In this document: piece after piece, positions 11,515 through 22,331 of the stretch | Layout of the letters: each line of letters starts with the position of its first letter | Position numbering within the stretch: the stretch's first letter is position 1 | Origin: Phlegmacium glaucopus | Taxonomy: Eukaryota; Basidiomycota; Agaricomycetes; Agaricales; Cortinariaceae | Assembly: GCA_015039465.1 (NCBI GenBank) | Contig: MU130622.1 | Coordinates: 214,478 to 278,477 of the forward strand | Length of the DNA stretch: 64,000 nt | Direction of reading: 5' to 3' | Translations under genes and position numbers: made by a program | Notes under the pieces: model-generated | The model's database searches: none | What the model was told of the DNA's origin: nothing | What the model saw: the letters and a program-made list of their open reading frames with translations, nothing else

Positions 11515-13214
11515 TCACCGCCAGATCATATCCGAGACCTCTTCAACTTCTCGTATTGACGATATTGATGGATTTCCAGGATAATGTGGATTTCTCATAG
11601 ATGATGTCGCAAGTTGACTAATGATCGGTGAGTCATACGAGGTCCGTGGACGGTTTTTCGTTCGGGAAGGACTCTGAGGGTCAACGTTTGAGTCTGTTCG
11701 AATACCTTTCTCGAAGTCGGTGGTGATTACGCCGTAGTCATATTCTGAAAGGCGTCCCATTTTTGGAGAACTACTCCACACAGAGTCACCACGAGGACGA
11801 TTGGGTGTTGCGAGCTTCGGAAGCGTAGGCCCTACAACGACCCTCGGCCGAGTCACCAAGAAAAGGATGAGATTGAACATTCCAGAAAGCCCATAGATAG
11901 CATTGGCGAAAAGAGTAAACTGGTACGGCGGAGGGTTAGCGTCACTGAAGGCCAGCCAACGAGCGAGAGTGTTCGGGAACACGCATACGATATAAACAGC
12001 AGGGTAGCTATGGAAGAGTTCAGACTCGGAAATCAGTTTCAAGTAGTTAAATGGACTAACTAGAGCATTGAATTGGCAACCGCTTTAATCCTCTTGTCGT
12101 CATCCGATTCTAGGTTCAGAGCGCCTCTATAAGACTTATTGTACCAATGAATACCATGGTCGATGATAAACCAGCCACGGATGACGGCAAACATGATGCC
12201 ATAGAGTATGATCATGGACAATCCACTGAGCCAAACCCAGAGATATTCGGTAACAATCTGTTCAGCCTTGTATTTAGGGAGGATCCAGCACCCTAGAAGT
12301 ATGAAGGTCAAGTGAGAGTGATTCAAGTGACAAGAAGCAATAGAAACGCACAGTATCCCGTAGGGCCGTAGTACACTTCATCTCGATGTGTCGCATTTGC
12401 ACTGCCAATTACAAGGGCTACAAAGGCCCAGATACTGATAATAGCATAGGTGGGGAGTTTTGGAGGTCCTCTCCATCGCAAAACCAGAATGGTAAACGTG
12501 TGAAGTGCAATAGCCTAAGCGCGACGTTAGAGTGTGGTGAAAAACTCAATGAAAGAGATGGTATGTACCAAGGAACTGAAACACGAGTCAATCAGTTCGA
12601 GTTTGTGAAAATTTGATTCTGATACGTACGTCATGGCCACCCCAACTATTCCTACTTGTTTTAGGACAGCTTGTCCTGTACACAGGCTGCCTGGACTGAC
12701 GATCTTTTCGCGTTGATGCTTGTCATGATTGTGCTTCTAGAGATGTTATATAATCTCACCCCTTCTGCCATCCATCTGATGTCCGGCATATTTCCTGCGC
12801 GATAGTTAGCATTTACGACATGCATGGTTGTGAAATGCGCAGTTACTCACCAATGGCTTGCACGAGGTCTGCCACCATAAGGTTGAGGAACAGACCAGAA
12901 CTGGTCGCATCTGATGTCTGCTGCCAGTGTGTGGCCTTCCTTCTCCAAGTGTATAGTATCCTCCTATACTGCAACAGTTGGGGTTCATCTGAGAACACTA
13001 TCGCGGCAACATCCTAGAGTTTAAAATATTTACCAATGCAAAGCAGAGGATGAAGGTGACGGATGCCGCTGACAAGCTAGGATACAGAAAACATTAATAA
13101 ATGCATGAGCGGCTTGAATGGATTGCCATCATACAATGCGGCTTCAATGACGAGGAAAATGCCCAAGCGTTGGCCGAAGGTGAACATGGTGGGACCGGGG
13201 AGGGAGAGCGCCAT
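11515..13214 (-). CDS. Seven-transmembrane G-protein-coupled receptor (Git3/cAMP-receptor-like)
   Basis: A minus-strand gene starting at ATG 13214 (MALSLPGPTMFTFGQRLGIF). In order: TM1 (ASVTFILCFAL), a charged loop, TM2 (LFLNLMVADLVQAIG), IVSPGSLCTGQAVLKQVG and VAMT (TM3, with the usual Cys), TM4 (YAIISIWAFVALVIGSA), TM5 (WVWLSGLSMIILYGIMFAVI), TM6 (SYPAVYIVCVFPNTLARWLA) and TM7 (ANAIYGLSGMFNLILFLVTR). A Ser/Pro-rich cytoplasmic tail follows. This is the usual pattern of fungal nutrient or cAMP-like receptors that signal through G-alpha at the plasma membrane. Several introns interrupt the helices. The junction near 12060-12042 is not resolved. Ligand unknown. Confidence 0.8.
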
Positions 13215-15889
13215 CGAGGAGATCAGTAAGATTCCTTAATAAGACCCCGGTTTTATTGGTCGCATGATCGTCTGGTACAGGACTTATTCTGGCTATACGA
13301 TTAAAGAAAGATATTTACGTACGTTCACTGCCTTAGATAAGAAGAGCTACCTGTCAATTCCGAGTAGTGTCCGATGTTAATGGCATGTTATTATTGGTGA
13401 TGCCAACCTTCCAGGAAATGAAGTACCAGGACTCGCAGTGTGTTCCCACCGAGATATTAAGATATAGATTCAATGGTTGGGTATTTACAGGGAAGGAGTC
13501 CGGAGGCATTGGCCCGCAATTGATGCCTTGGAGTTGGGGGTTGGAGGCATGTTTTGATACTTCCGGGCATCGGCCATCTGCCGGTGACTCAGTTTAGATA
13601 TAAGGATCGAGATAAACACTTCTCACTTTGAGTAAAACTGGTTTCCAGTTATGCGGTGAATGAAAGTGTAGGCAGTAACCCCTGACACTGTGCAACTGTG
13701 CAATCGTTAGCGCTGAGGCTGAGAGCTGTCATTGCCTGCCAAAACAAAATGTTTATGTAATCAGAATCCTGACTCGTCTCTCGCTTCCAGAATCCTTTTT
13801 CCCAAGTATTCCCCAGCCTCCCGAACCGTGCTGCGGGTGCTGACCTATAATATGCCCTGCTTTGTTAATCAAAGGACAATCGGAGATTCGAAATGAATTC
13901 ATTCAACAATTTATAGATTCTTTCAAGTTGCCTTGTGTCGTCAGCGTGCCCATGGTCCTGATTAACGGATTTCTCACATAGAGTCGTATCTCTACTTACG
14001 CTATGTGCCGTTTTTCGATCGGCCAGTTTATTTAATCGTAGTGGTGCTTCCTGCAAGTCGGTTTCAAGACTTTCCCGAGCAAAGTGTAAAACTACTAGTA
14101 CGTCTTCCCAACTTAACTTCGCTACTGCCATGTGCATTGTTGATGAGCTCCAACCCTAGAGACCTCATCCTTATCTCACGATTTTACCGGTATTGACTTC
14201 TTTTTCTCACTGGCTGCCTACTAGCAAGAAGTGGATCAGTTGTTGAAGTTGATGTACGGTAACCTTGGTTTGATAACTACCGTTACCTATCTTTTGTTGG
14301 CATCAATCATCCGTACATCGTGGTTCTTCGACGTGGAAATACTACTTGCCAGTAACCATACTAGTACTCAGTTGGAATGATTTCGATGTCGTTCAAACCC
14401 TTTTTCTATTTTTCTATGTCTATGGGAAACATTACTATGGCTTCAATCAGCGCATGACCCCTCGACCTCCTAACTTCAAGTTTCTCTCGGCGGCGGCGGA
14501 TGGATTTTGACTCCTTTAGTATACCTATCCCTCGATAGCGTAGTTACGAGGCGGATCACGATCGTTTCCTAGTACCCACAAGCTCCACCGTGCCGGCAGT
14601 CCACATAATTTACTTCGTCCTGGAGGGGCTGAAAATCCATCATTCATTTTACCTTAACGTGTAGGTCTTGACACTGGTCCACTTTATACACATTGGAAAG
14701 AATGGGACAGGTTGGCCTTGTTACGGTATGTAATCTTGTTGCTCTTCTTTCTTGAATGCTGTCCAAGGTCCATCAGAAGTTGTATAATGATCAGACTTTG
14801 AATTCTAAAATGACAGTTGAGACGATGATTTTTTTTAGCCAATACAAAAATGTTACAGCAGCATCGTTTCAAGTCAACAGAGCGTGTGAAGCACTATGGA
14901 AAAATAAGAGAGAGCACCATCATGCATCAGTACTTAGTACTTTGTTGACATTAGGGGTCATTGAATTGAATCCTTCTCCAACGCAGGAAACTAGTAGTAG
15001 GAAACTCAGGGAAACTCTAGGAACTTCAGCCTATTTTTTCCTTGGCATCTGGCAGCATCTGGCCCTGCTGCTGCGTGTTTCAAGCCAAAATAATCGCAGC
15101 AGGATCCGGAGCCCATTTTTGGGATTTTGGCCCTTTTTACCCGAAAACAGGCAATAACCCTTTTAGGTGGTATCAGTGCCTGGGAGCGATTTGTTTTTGA
15201 TATGATATAAATGTTTTCCCGCCTTTTTTGATGGTTTTTTTGGTTTTTTTTTGGCGGGGGTTCCGCACCCCCCTCGCAAGGCATAGATTTCATTATTTTC
15301 TACGTCAGCCAGGTGGATGTTCATCATTCGATATTTGATATTCAAGCCTGCATGTTGCATGCAGATCTAACTTTTTTGTATGTTTTCGGAATGAATTGTA
15401 TGGTAATACCCCTGCCTTGGCTAACAATTAGATTAACGACCATCAGTCAAACCTTCTCCGTTCCATCAATTCCTACTTGGAAATCTCTTATAGAATTCAT
15501 ATTCCAAGCCAATCAAACTCTATATAAAAAAAGACCTATAGGAATAAAAAAACTCTCAGGGAGATAGCAGTATTGCACGTATTTGAAGATTAGGGGCTTG
15601 GAGGTGTTTCAAACTCTTTGAAACGTTTGCGGGGGTTCATGTGCAGATGGGGCCTTCAATTGTTCTATAGGGATTCAATATTGCGAATATGAGTTCCGAA
15701 TATAACTCAACAGCGCCCTGAGCAGTTAAGCATGATCACGCGAACCTCTAGAATGGCTTCCGATCGAAGGAAATCATGGGGTTTTCCTATCTATTCCGAA
15801 TTCGAAGATGTCATCGTTGGCCTGACGAATTTTTTGTTTTTGGGTAAAAACAATGGAGATAGTGGACGTTTTTCGGAAGATATTATGCA
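13215..15889. other. Long region without a supported gene
   Basis: Contains only short frames without recognisable domains. A T-rich tract with a GC-rich hairpin (GCGGGGGTTCCGCACCCCC, about 15254-15272) stands out. A minus frame at 14137-13865 and a plus frame at 14756-15157 show no family pattern. I regard the stretch as intergenic and decayed sequence. Confidence 0.45.
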
Positions 15890-16400
15890 AAAGTTACGCT
15901 CTCCCAAAGCAGGTGTAACAAACTGATAGTACTAGAAGCGAAAAAAAAAATTGTGGTCTTGGATCAAAGTGGCTGGGGTGTTCGTTTCTCTTGAAAATGG
16001 ATATGTCCAGCATCTGAACGGGCGAAGAGCGGTAAAGTCGAGGACGGGATGAAAGAATTGAATTCTTTCTCTTGACCTGCGACTGCGATGGAGGCGCCAT
16101 AGTAGACGAATTTGAGTTATCGGAGGCTCAGAAGTACCGGCAGCGGGAAGAGGCATTAAGACTGCTTTCCATTCTAGTCGCTAGATTTAGAGTTCCAGGG
16201 CTTTTGAGGTTTTAAAGTGTAGATTGCTATGTAGCCATGAGACGAAGATTGTATTGAGAGAGACACCGATAGTAGCCCCCTGGTATCATGTGATGAATCG
16301 AACTTCTCGAGGCTCACATGCACTGATGCGGATGAGCCTGGGATGAGAGATTGCTACATGAAGAGCAAGCAGGACGGCTTGTTGCTGGGTCGCTTTAATA
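15890..16400 (-). pseudogene. Decayed duplicate of RPR2 exons 2-3 (copy 1)
   Basis: On the minus strand this segment is clearly similar to exon 2, intron 2 and exon 3 of the intact RPR2 gene at 16701-17589. It contains a counterpart of the zinc-motif exon (16300-16395), ATCTTCGTCTCATGGC at the exon 3 start, ATGGCGCCTCCATCGCAGTC in the PSQSQV region, and the segment matching the RPDAGH-coding end. Stops and indels break every frame, and the second cysteine pair is lost. It arose by tandem duplication of the gene's 3' part. Confidence 0.7.
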
Positions 16401-16690
16401 AAAAGGCATGGTCGTTATGTTAAAACTGCATGTTTCTTTTATCTGGACGGCCGAAGAGTGGTGAAAGACGAGGGTGGTGAGATGAGATGGAAGAATTGAC
16501 TTCTTTCTCTTGACCTTCGATTGGGATGGAGGCTTCATAGTAAACGAGCTTGATTTATTTGAAGACTCGGCAGCAGCCAGGAACAACGGTATAGGCGTTA
16601 AGACTACTCCGAAGTTCCTTTCCAGGTACGCGATCGACCGGAAAAGTCGCTACGTTCTCCCAAAGGCACTGACTGCGGTGTCAACCGCCA
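16400..16690 (-). pseudogene. Decayed duplicate of RPR2 exon 3 (copy 2)
   Basis: A second, shorter fragment, lying directly behind the intact gene's stop. The PSQSK-VKRKKSIL-coding block and the segment equivalent to the end of exon 3 are visible on the minus strand, but frames are broken and only exon 3 material is present. Confidence 0.6.
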
Positions 16691-16700
16691 TATGTTTCTT

Positions 16701-17589
16701 TTAGACAAAACAAACACCCAATCCGCTGCTTTCATCCAAGACCACGACTTCATTTCCTTTAAAAAGGACATGTCCAGCATCTGGACGGGCGAAGAGTGGT
16801 AAGAGACGAGGAGGGGGAGATGAAGGGATTAATTTCTTTTTCTTCTCTTTTGGGACCTGCGATTGCGATGGAGACGCCATAGCAAGCGGGCCTGATATAT
16901 CTGGACGCTCGGAAGTACCGGCGACGGCGGTAGAGGCGTTAAGAAGGCGGCCCTCAATTTCTTCCGTTCGAGTCGCCGGATTTAGAGGTAGAGTTGGAGG
17001 AGCAGGTATGCTTTTTGAGGTATGACAATGTAAACAGGTGTAGATTACTAGGTGGCCATGAGACGAAGATTCTATAAGGAGACAGAGGGAGGATCAGCAC
17101 CTTGGTATTCATACGATGAATTGAAAAAAATACCTACTCTTCACGCGTACTGATGCGGAAGAGCCTGGGATGAGGGTTGTGCTGCAGGAAGAGCAGAGGG
17201 AACGTTTTAATGCTGGGTCGCTTTAAAGGGATCAAGTCAATTATTCGATTCATTGAACAAAAAGTATCATACATTTTTACTGTCGTCTTTTGTCCAACAA
17301 CCCGCATGCACTGAACATAACTCCGTGCAAGATCGCCTGTAGTTTGTTTACCCCTCACCTTGCGCCTCAAGGTATGTTTCTTTTTCACGCTAGATTGAGT
17401 AAGTTTTGGTGCCTTGGATCTGACATTCCCGGATAAATTTGGATGTGCTTCACCATCTTCTATGGGGATTGGCAGTTCGATGGACTGGAGATAGACGCTG
17501 GCTTGATATAAAAAGTTCAGCCGTTGGATTATATCACGGTTAGGTGTTGCGTTGACGTTTGGTAGATCATCTTTTTGTTTCTTTCCCAT
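16701..17589 (-). CDS. RPR2: RNase P/MRP protein subunit RPR2 (Rpp21/Snm1 family)
   Basis: Three exons on the minus strand (17589-17273, 17220-17138, 17071-16701) join in frame to about 256 residues. The N-terminus has NRDIIQRLNFLYQASVYLQS, and ARSYVQCMRVVGQKTTVKID follows, both typical of Rpr2/Rpp21. Exon 2 carries CSSC and exon 3 carries CLHC, together the four-cysteine zinc ribbon that binds the RNase P RNA. The product takes part in 5' processing of pre-tRNA in the nucleus. The tail is basic (KEKKKKL). The start codon lies only 42 bp from the start of the divergent gene at 17632. Two broken copies of its 3' exons follow downstream. Confidence 0.88.
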
Positions 17590-17631
17590 CTGTAGAGGTC
17601 GGAGTATGATGTGTCCAAATTTAGACCCTCC
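17590..17631. promoter_or_regulatory. 42-bp divergent spacer between RPR2 and the MBIP-like gene
   Basis: The two start codons (17589 minus, 17632 plus) are separated by only 42 bp, so core promoter elements of each gene must overlap the other's transcript. No TATA box is visible in the spacer. Confidence 0.5.
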
Positions 17632-19370
17632 ATGGAAGGACCACCACCTTCAGAAGCCACATCGTCTAAAACTTCAGACGGTCTAAATTGGTCTTACGCT
17701 CAATACAACTCCCAACCTGCTGCTACTGGTCCTACTACAGCGCGTCTCTATCAACCCTACCCACAAACTAATAATAATCCATACGCAGCCCACTATGGCC
17801 CTCATTCTTACTATCCTCAGTATCAGTACATCTCTCAACCTCCAACAACCTCCAATTCACCATTGCCACCTTTTACCTTAAAACCGACGCGAAAACCACC
17901 TTCTCCATCACCTTCTCCATCACCGCCTGATCCAGAAACTTATAAACATTGGGATTTAGTCATCCGTGCATTTTTACTTAAAACTGGGTTAACGCAGGCG
18001 TTGAAAGGGTTTGAGGCTGATATGTTGGTACTTAATCCAGAGTGGGAACAGTTGAAAATACCTCTGGCTTTGCAGGAGATGTTAAAGAGCTTGACTGTAG
18101 GAAAAAATTTCTTTTCTTGTATGATTTTTCGAATTAAATATTATACTTAGGCTATCATGGAGCCGCAAATTGCTGCTGAAAATAAAGGACAGACGAAGGA
18201 TGCGATGCAGGTTGACGTTCCTTCACAACCTACCGCTACCGAGAATTCTACGCCCCCACAATGCGAAACAACCACAGAATCTTTAGAAACCCGTAGACTC
18301 GCATATGTTCACCTTACCAATGGTGTTCAACCGCGTTCGCAATCCTCAGTGAGCTTTTTTTATCTTCGTAGAAGATACATAGCTCAATGTGATAGTCTTT
18401 CCCTTTTCTGTTCTCCGTATAATTCTTTTTTTTTTCACCTCCCCCCCTCTTTATCTAGATAAACAAATCAATATCCCTCTTTTTGGCACAAAATCAGGCG
18501 AGGAACGATGCTTCCAATAGAGCCGAGTTTCTCTTTTCTCTTGCTGAGAGGAAAAAGCGCCAAAGAGTTGAGGAGACTGAGGGTGGCGATTCCTCTCATC
18601 CTACAGATTCAGGCGAAGCAATGAGTTCTGATATTGTTGACCAGAAAGCAGGTACATGCGCCCGAGTAGATGCCAAACCTATCGACAGAGACGCGCAGAT
18701 GAAGTATGATATCGCAAAAGATGATTGCGGTCCACTTTCAAGGAGTGCGAAAGCTGGATTGCCTGGAGAAAAGGAGAAAATGAAGTCATCGCTTCTTGAG
18801 GTGGAAGCGACGGAGACAAAACCAAAGGCGACGACGACAACAAAAGAAGTCGATGAAGAGGTTACCTCTGCTCGTCACCCTGGCTTAGATGACCGTTTGA
18901 AAAATATTGAAGATCATGTCGCGGTGCGGTTTGGTATGTTTGCGTCCTACCTACTTTTCTTTTTTGTGTCCTCAATTATTAATCATTTAATGCAGTTCCT
19001 AATCCGCCTCGAACACTCCTAGCTAGATTGAAGTTCCTGGAAGACCATCTCATTAAACTAGAGAAGGAGTACCCACCTTGGGCGGCATTGCATTTTAATC
19101 AACCTGGTCGTGGGGTATGTATCTATTTTTCTTATATATAATTTATACAAGATTAAGCTGATCAATATACAGTGGCCTCCACCGCCACGAACTACGCCTA
19201 TAATTGTTCCTGTCCATCTACGAGATACTACCTCAGCCTCTTCTACTTCGATTGAAAGTACCCCAGACACCGCATCAGGTCCGAAGAAAAATAAAAAGGG
19301 TAAATCTAGTTTACATAGGGCTGTGATGGAGAGACTGGAGGTTAAGAAGGCTATGAGTGAAATTACGTAA
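17632..19370 (+). CDS. MBIP-like coiled-coil protein
   Basis: Five exons (17632-18096, 18151-18348, 18459-18933, 18996-19114, 19173-19370) join in frame to about 484 residues. The N-terminal third is rich in P, Q, S and Y. The middle has a charged, Lys/Glu-rich region. Near the C-terminus HPGLDDRLKNIEDHVAVRF is followed by PPRTLLARLKFLEDHLIKLE and KEYPPWAALHFNQP, a helix pair resembling the conserved region of MBIP (MAP3K12-binding inhibitory protein), a subunit of the ATAC acetyltransferase complex in animals. The fungal role is not established, so the name is by similarity only. A phase-1 intron splits the conserved helix region. The next gene starts 76 bp after the stop. Confidence 0.7.
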
Positions 19371-19446
19371 TATGCCACGTCAGCATTCCACGTCGACCCG
19401 CAGTCTGTGCGAAACTGTCAAAAGTACGCCTTTCTCCCTAATCATC

Positions 19447-20840
19447 ATGCCTGCCTCATCTTTTGTCGACCCCTCTACTCTGTCTCTAGCTTCTTCCCCT
19501 TCTCCCTCCTACAATGACGATCATGAATCAGGTCCTTCCCGTAAACGTCCCCGTACAACCCCAGCTACCAATTCTGACGAGCGCAAAGAGGCTCGTGCTC
19601 ACCGTAACCGTATAGCAGCTCAGAATTCTCGTGACAAACGCAAAGCTCAGTTCTCTTACCTTGAGCGAAGAGTTGCCGAACTCGAAGAAGAGAACCGTAG
19701 ACTTCGTGCAGGCGGCCTTGTTCCTCCCCCTTCCACCCTACCTTTTGGTACTGGCTTCTCTCTTATTCCCTCAGACGACGACCGTCTGCGCACAGAGAGG
19801 GAAAAGGAAAGAGAGCGCGAAAACGAAGAACTTAAAGCTCGTATACGCACTTTGGAGAAAGGATGGGAGACTGTTATGAAAGCCCTCGCAGCACAAGGAC
19901 TACCTACCGGCGTCCCTTCTACTTCAATACCATCTACGCCTGCTCAATCCACTCCTACTCCCGTCCTAACATCTTCCACACCCCCTACCACCGCCGCCAC
20001 CACCACCATCACACCGCCACCAACCGACAGCTCATCCAAATTGGCTTATACCGCCTTCCCTTCACCCGCACCTTCACATGAGTCACTCGATTTTGACACA
20101 AGTCCATCCCATTCTCCTATTTTCTCCCCCAACAACTCTTTCACCTCAATCCCAATCCGAATCGGCACAACAGAACCGCAGGTCCCTGACGAACCCACTC
20201 GCCACCTAGCACGGGTGGCGACCATCGAGCATTCCCTAGCTCCGATGTCCCTGCAGCGGGTGGTTTCGTCCATGCCTTCTCAAATGCCGTACATTCGGGC
20301 TCTTCAACTCAAACAACAGCAGCAGCAATGGACGACAAGGCGATGGAAGACCTCTTCCGTGAAATTCTCGCGTCACCGAAATCAACCAATGCGCCGTTGT
20401 TGCCTTTTGCGGGTTCTTCCGCAACGGAAATGATGAGCATTGGGTTCGGGCCTGGCGTGAGTGAGGCAGTGAATGAGGAGAGAGAAAAGGAGAAGGAAAA
20501 AGAGGGAGTGGAAGGCGTAGAGCAGGAGGAGGAAGAGAAAACTTTGATTTCAATAGAGACTGGAACACAACACAACACAACAGACGACACAACATCCACT
20601 ACAGCAGTCAACTGGGCGAATGAGATCGAGATGCAGTGCATCCTCGATACTGTCATGACCATGTCTTCCTCTGGAGAAGACAATCAATTGGATATGGGCT
20701 TGGGCATGGAGTTCGTAACCCCTGAGACCACGTTAGGGTTTGAACTTGGTATGGTGGGGATTGAAAATTTCGGCTTTGATATGGATTTCGCTTCAATCGT
20801 GGGTTCAGCAGGACAGTCTTGGAATACAGGCGTCTTTTGA
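19447..20840 (+). CDS. HAC1: HAC1/XBP1-type bZIP transcription factor with internal frame switch
   Basis: Begins at ATG 19447. The basic region EARAHRNRIAAQNSRDKRKA is followed by a leucine-zipper helix (YLERRVAELEEENRRLRAG) and a second charged coil, the layout of Hac1/Hxl1/Xbp1, which switch on the unfolded protein response. The first frame stops at 20433 with a basic, unconserved tail. A second frame, open from at least 20190, ends at 20840 with acidic, Glu/Ser-rich sequence and NWANEIEMQCILDTVMTM. Joining them needs removal of a length equal to 2 modulo 3. A GTCC-CTGCAGC-GGGT stem-loop at 20247-20261 fits the Ire1 loop rule, but the partner site is unresolved. An in-frame upstream ATG at 19372 is possible. 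Confidence 0.8.
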
Positions 20841-22331
20841 TGTGGTGTTCCGCTACCACTACGCCTCCATCTAGAAAGCCCTACGAGCAATTATTCAGCC
20901 TCACTGATCCGATGATTTCATCATTTATTCGACGTCCTTTGTCGGAAGTCATCACCTATCCATACTGTCAGCGAGCCGCATACCTAAAATCATGCAAAGA
21001 AATTGGCTGGGCCTCTTTCGCCTCGTCTCCCCTGCTATGTTCTGCCCATTCAAAATATATATAACCATCTCCTATGGTCGTCAGCTGTTTCTGTGTCTTG
21101 TGTTACCCCACATCCCTGTTTCTCTCATCGCATTTTATTCTCCATCTTGTTCTTTTTCTCGTCTATTTACTCTGATTCGGGTCTATCGTATCGTTCTCTT
21201 CTTACTATTTTTTTTCTCTCTTCTCATTTCCTAACTTATGTCTCTCGCCTTCATTGGCCAGTTCTTTTAAAACTTGATTTTTTTGTTTTTACTTTTCGGA
21301 TGGCTTCCCCCCTCCCTCTCCTCTGTTTTCCGGTTATCTATTGGTCCATCTTCTTTCTGTGCTACTTCCCCCTACCTCAACGATCACCTCTCCATTCCTG
21401 CTTCATCGTCTACGGCGGACATCATCACACCTGTCGTCTACCGCCACTATCACCGTCATCATTACTATCAGTCGAGACTGACAAACACCATCGACCTTAC
21501 AAACGAACGATTAAAAAACCCATCCATTACGTCAACCAACATCACCTTTTTTCCTTTCCCTAATGCCCCAACCCATAGCCCAACTAGTCCATACCCCCTC
21601 TCTTTTCTCCAATCCTCAATCGCGCGTCGCAGCATGCTCCCCTTCGGGGTTTGAGTCGCGCGTCGTTTCGTTGATTGAAGTGGTTGGAAGAGGGTGTGGG
21701 GAATCCTATGAGACATACTTTTGTTGGGTGTATTTTTGGCGGGCAGGATTAGTTTCATCACAAGAAAAAGGAATAAGGAATGGGTCTTTCGTCTGGGTTC
21801 GTTTTTGAGTCTGGTGGTTTGGTTTCTTGATAGATAGATCGCCTTTTTTGGTGATCTCTCTTTCTTGGACGCCGATGATGAGAGGTTCATCAACTCTTAT
21901 GAAAGAGCGTGCACTGTAGGAGGTTTCTGCATTGGATTTGGCCATGGACTAGTAGTATTTACATTTAGAGAGAGGGACATTTGGAAATGAAAATAAAAAA
22001 ATCGAGTTTTTTTTGGTCGGCTTCTTTGTTGAACCTCTGAGCACCGAGTACTGAGCGTTTGTTTGTATAAGTTTCTTGTCACTGTCATCGCAAGAAGCGC
22101 GCTCATTATTATTTTATGCTTATTAGTAGTCCCTTACTCCCTCTTTCATTACATATCACCATATATCATACTTGAAATCTGGACTCGTGAGTCATGAGTG
22201 AGGCAGTTAACTACGAATGATCTAGTCGTTACAGTGCTAACTGGGTCTTTGTTCAAATTCGAACTAAAGTCCCCCACGAAACGTATTACATCTGTAACCC
22301 CCATCTCCACCGAAAAGGTCCGTTGCCTTTT
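20841..22331. other. Convergent 3' intergenic region, pyrimidine-rich
   Basis: About 1.5 kb between the stop of the bZIP gene and the stop of the subtilase gene on the other strand. C/T-rich sequence and several T tracts fit 3' untranslated regions. Open frames of up to 186 residues occur but are of biased composition and have no known motif, so none is called. Confidence 0.45.

Noticed and set aside
13014..13033. A 20-nt GT...AG micro-intron in the receptor gene
   Set aside because: A normal 66-nt intron from the same donor to a TTGCAG acceptor near 12968 keeps the same frame (FAL joined to YRRILYTWRR), so no micro-intron is needed.
14756..15157. Plus-strand 133-residue frame
   Set aside because: No domain, no credible splice continuation and T-rich, repeat-like surroundings.
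20254..20322. Ire1 cleavage pair CTG/CAG at 20253 with CAG/CAG at 20319 or 20322
   Set aside because: The excised lengths (66 or 69 nt) are multiples of three and leave the transcript in the short frame, so this pair alone cannot produce the long protein.
21003..21563. Plus-strand 186-residue hydrophobic frame
   Set aside because: Composition follows the C/T-rich DNA; there is no conserved motif and it lies in a convergent 3' region.
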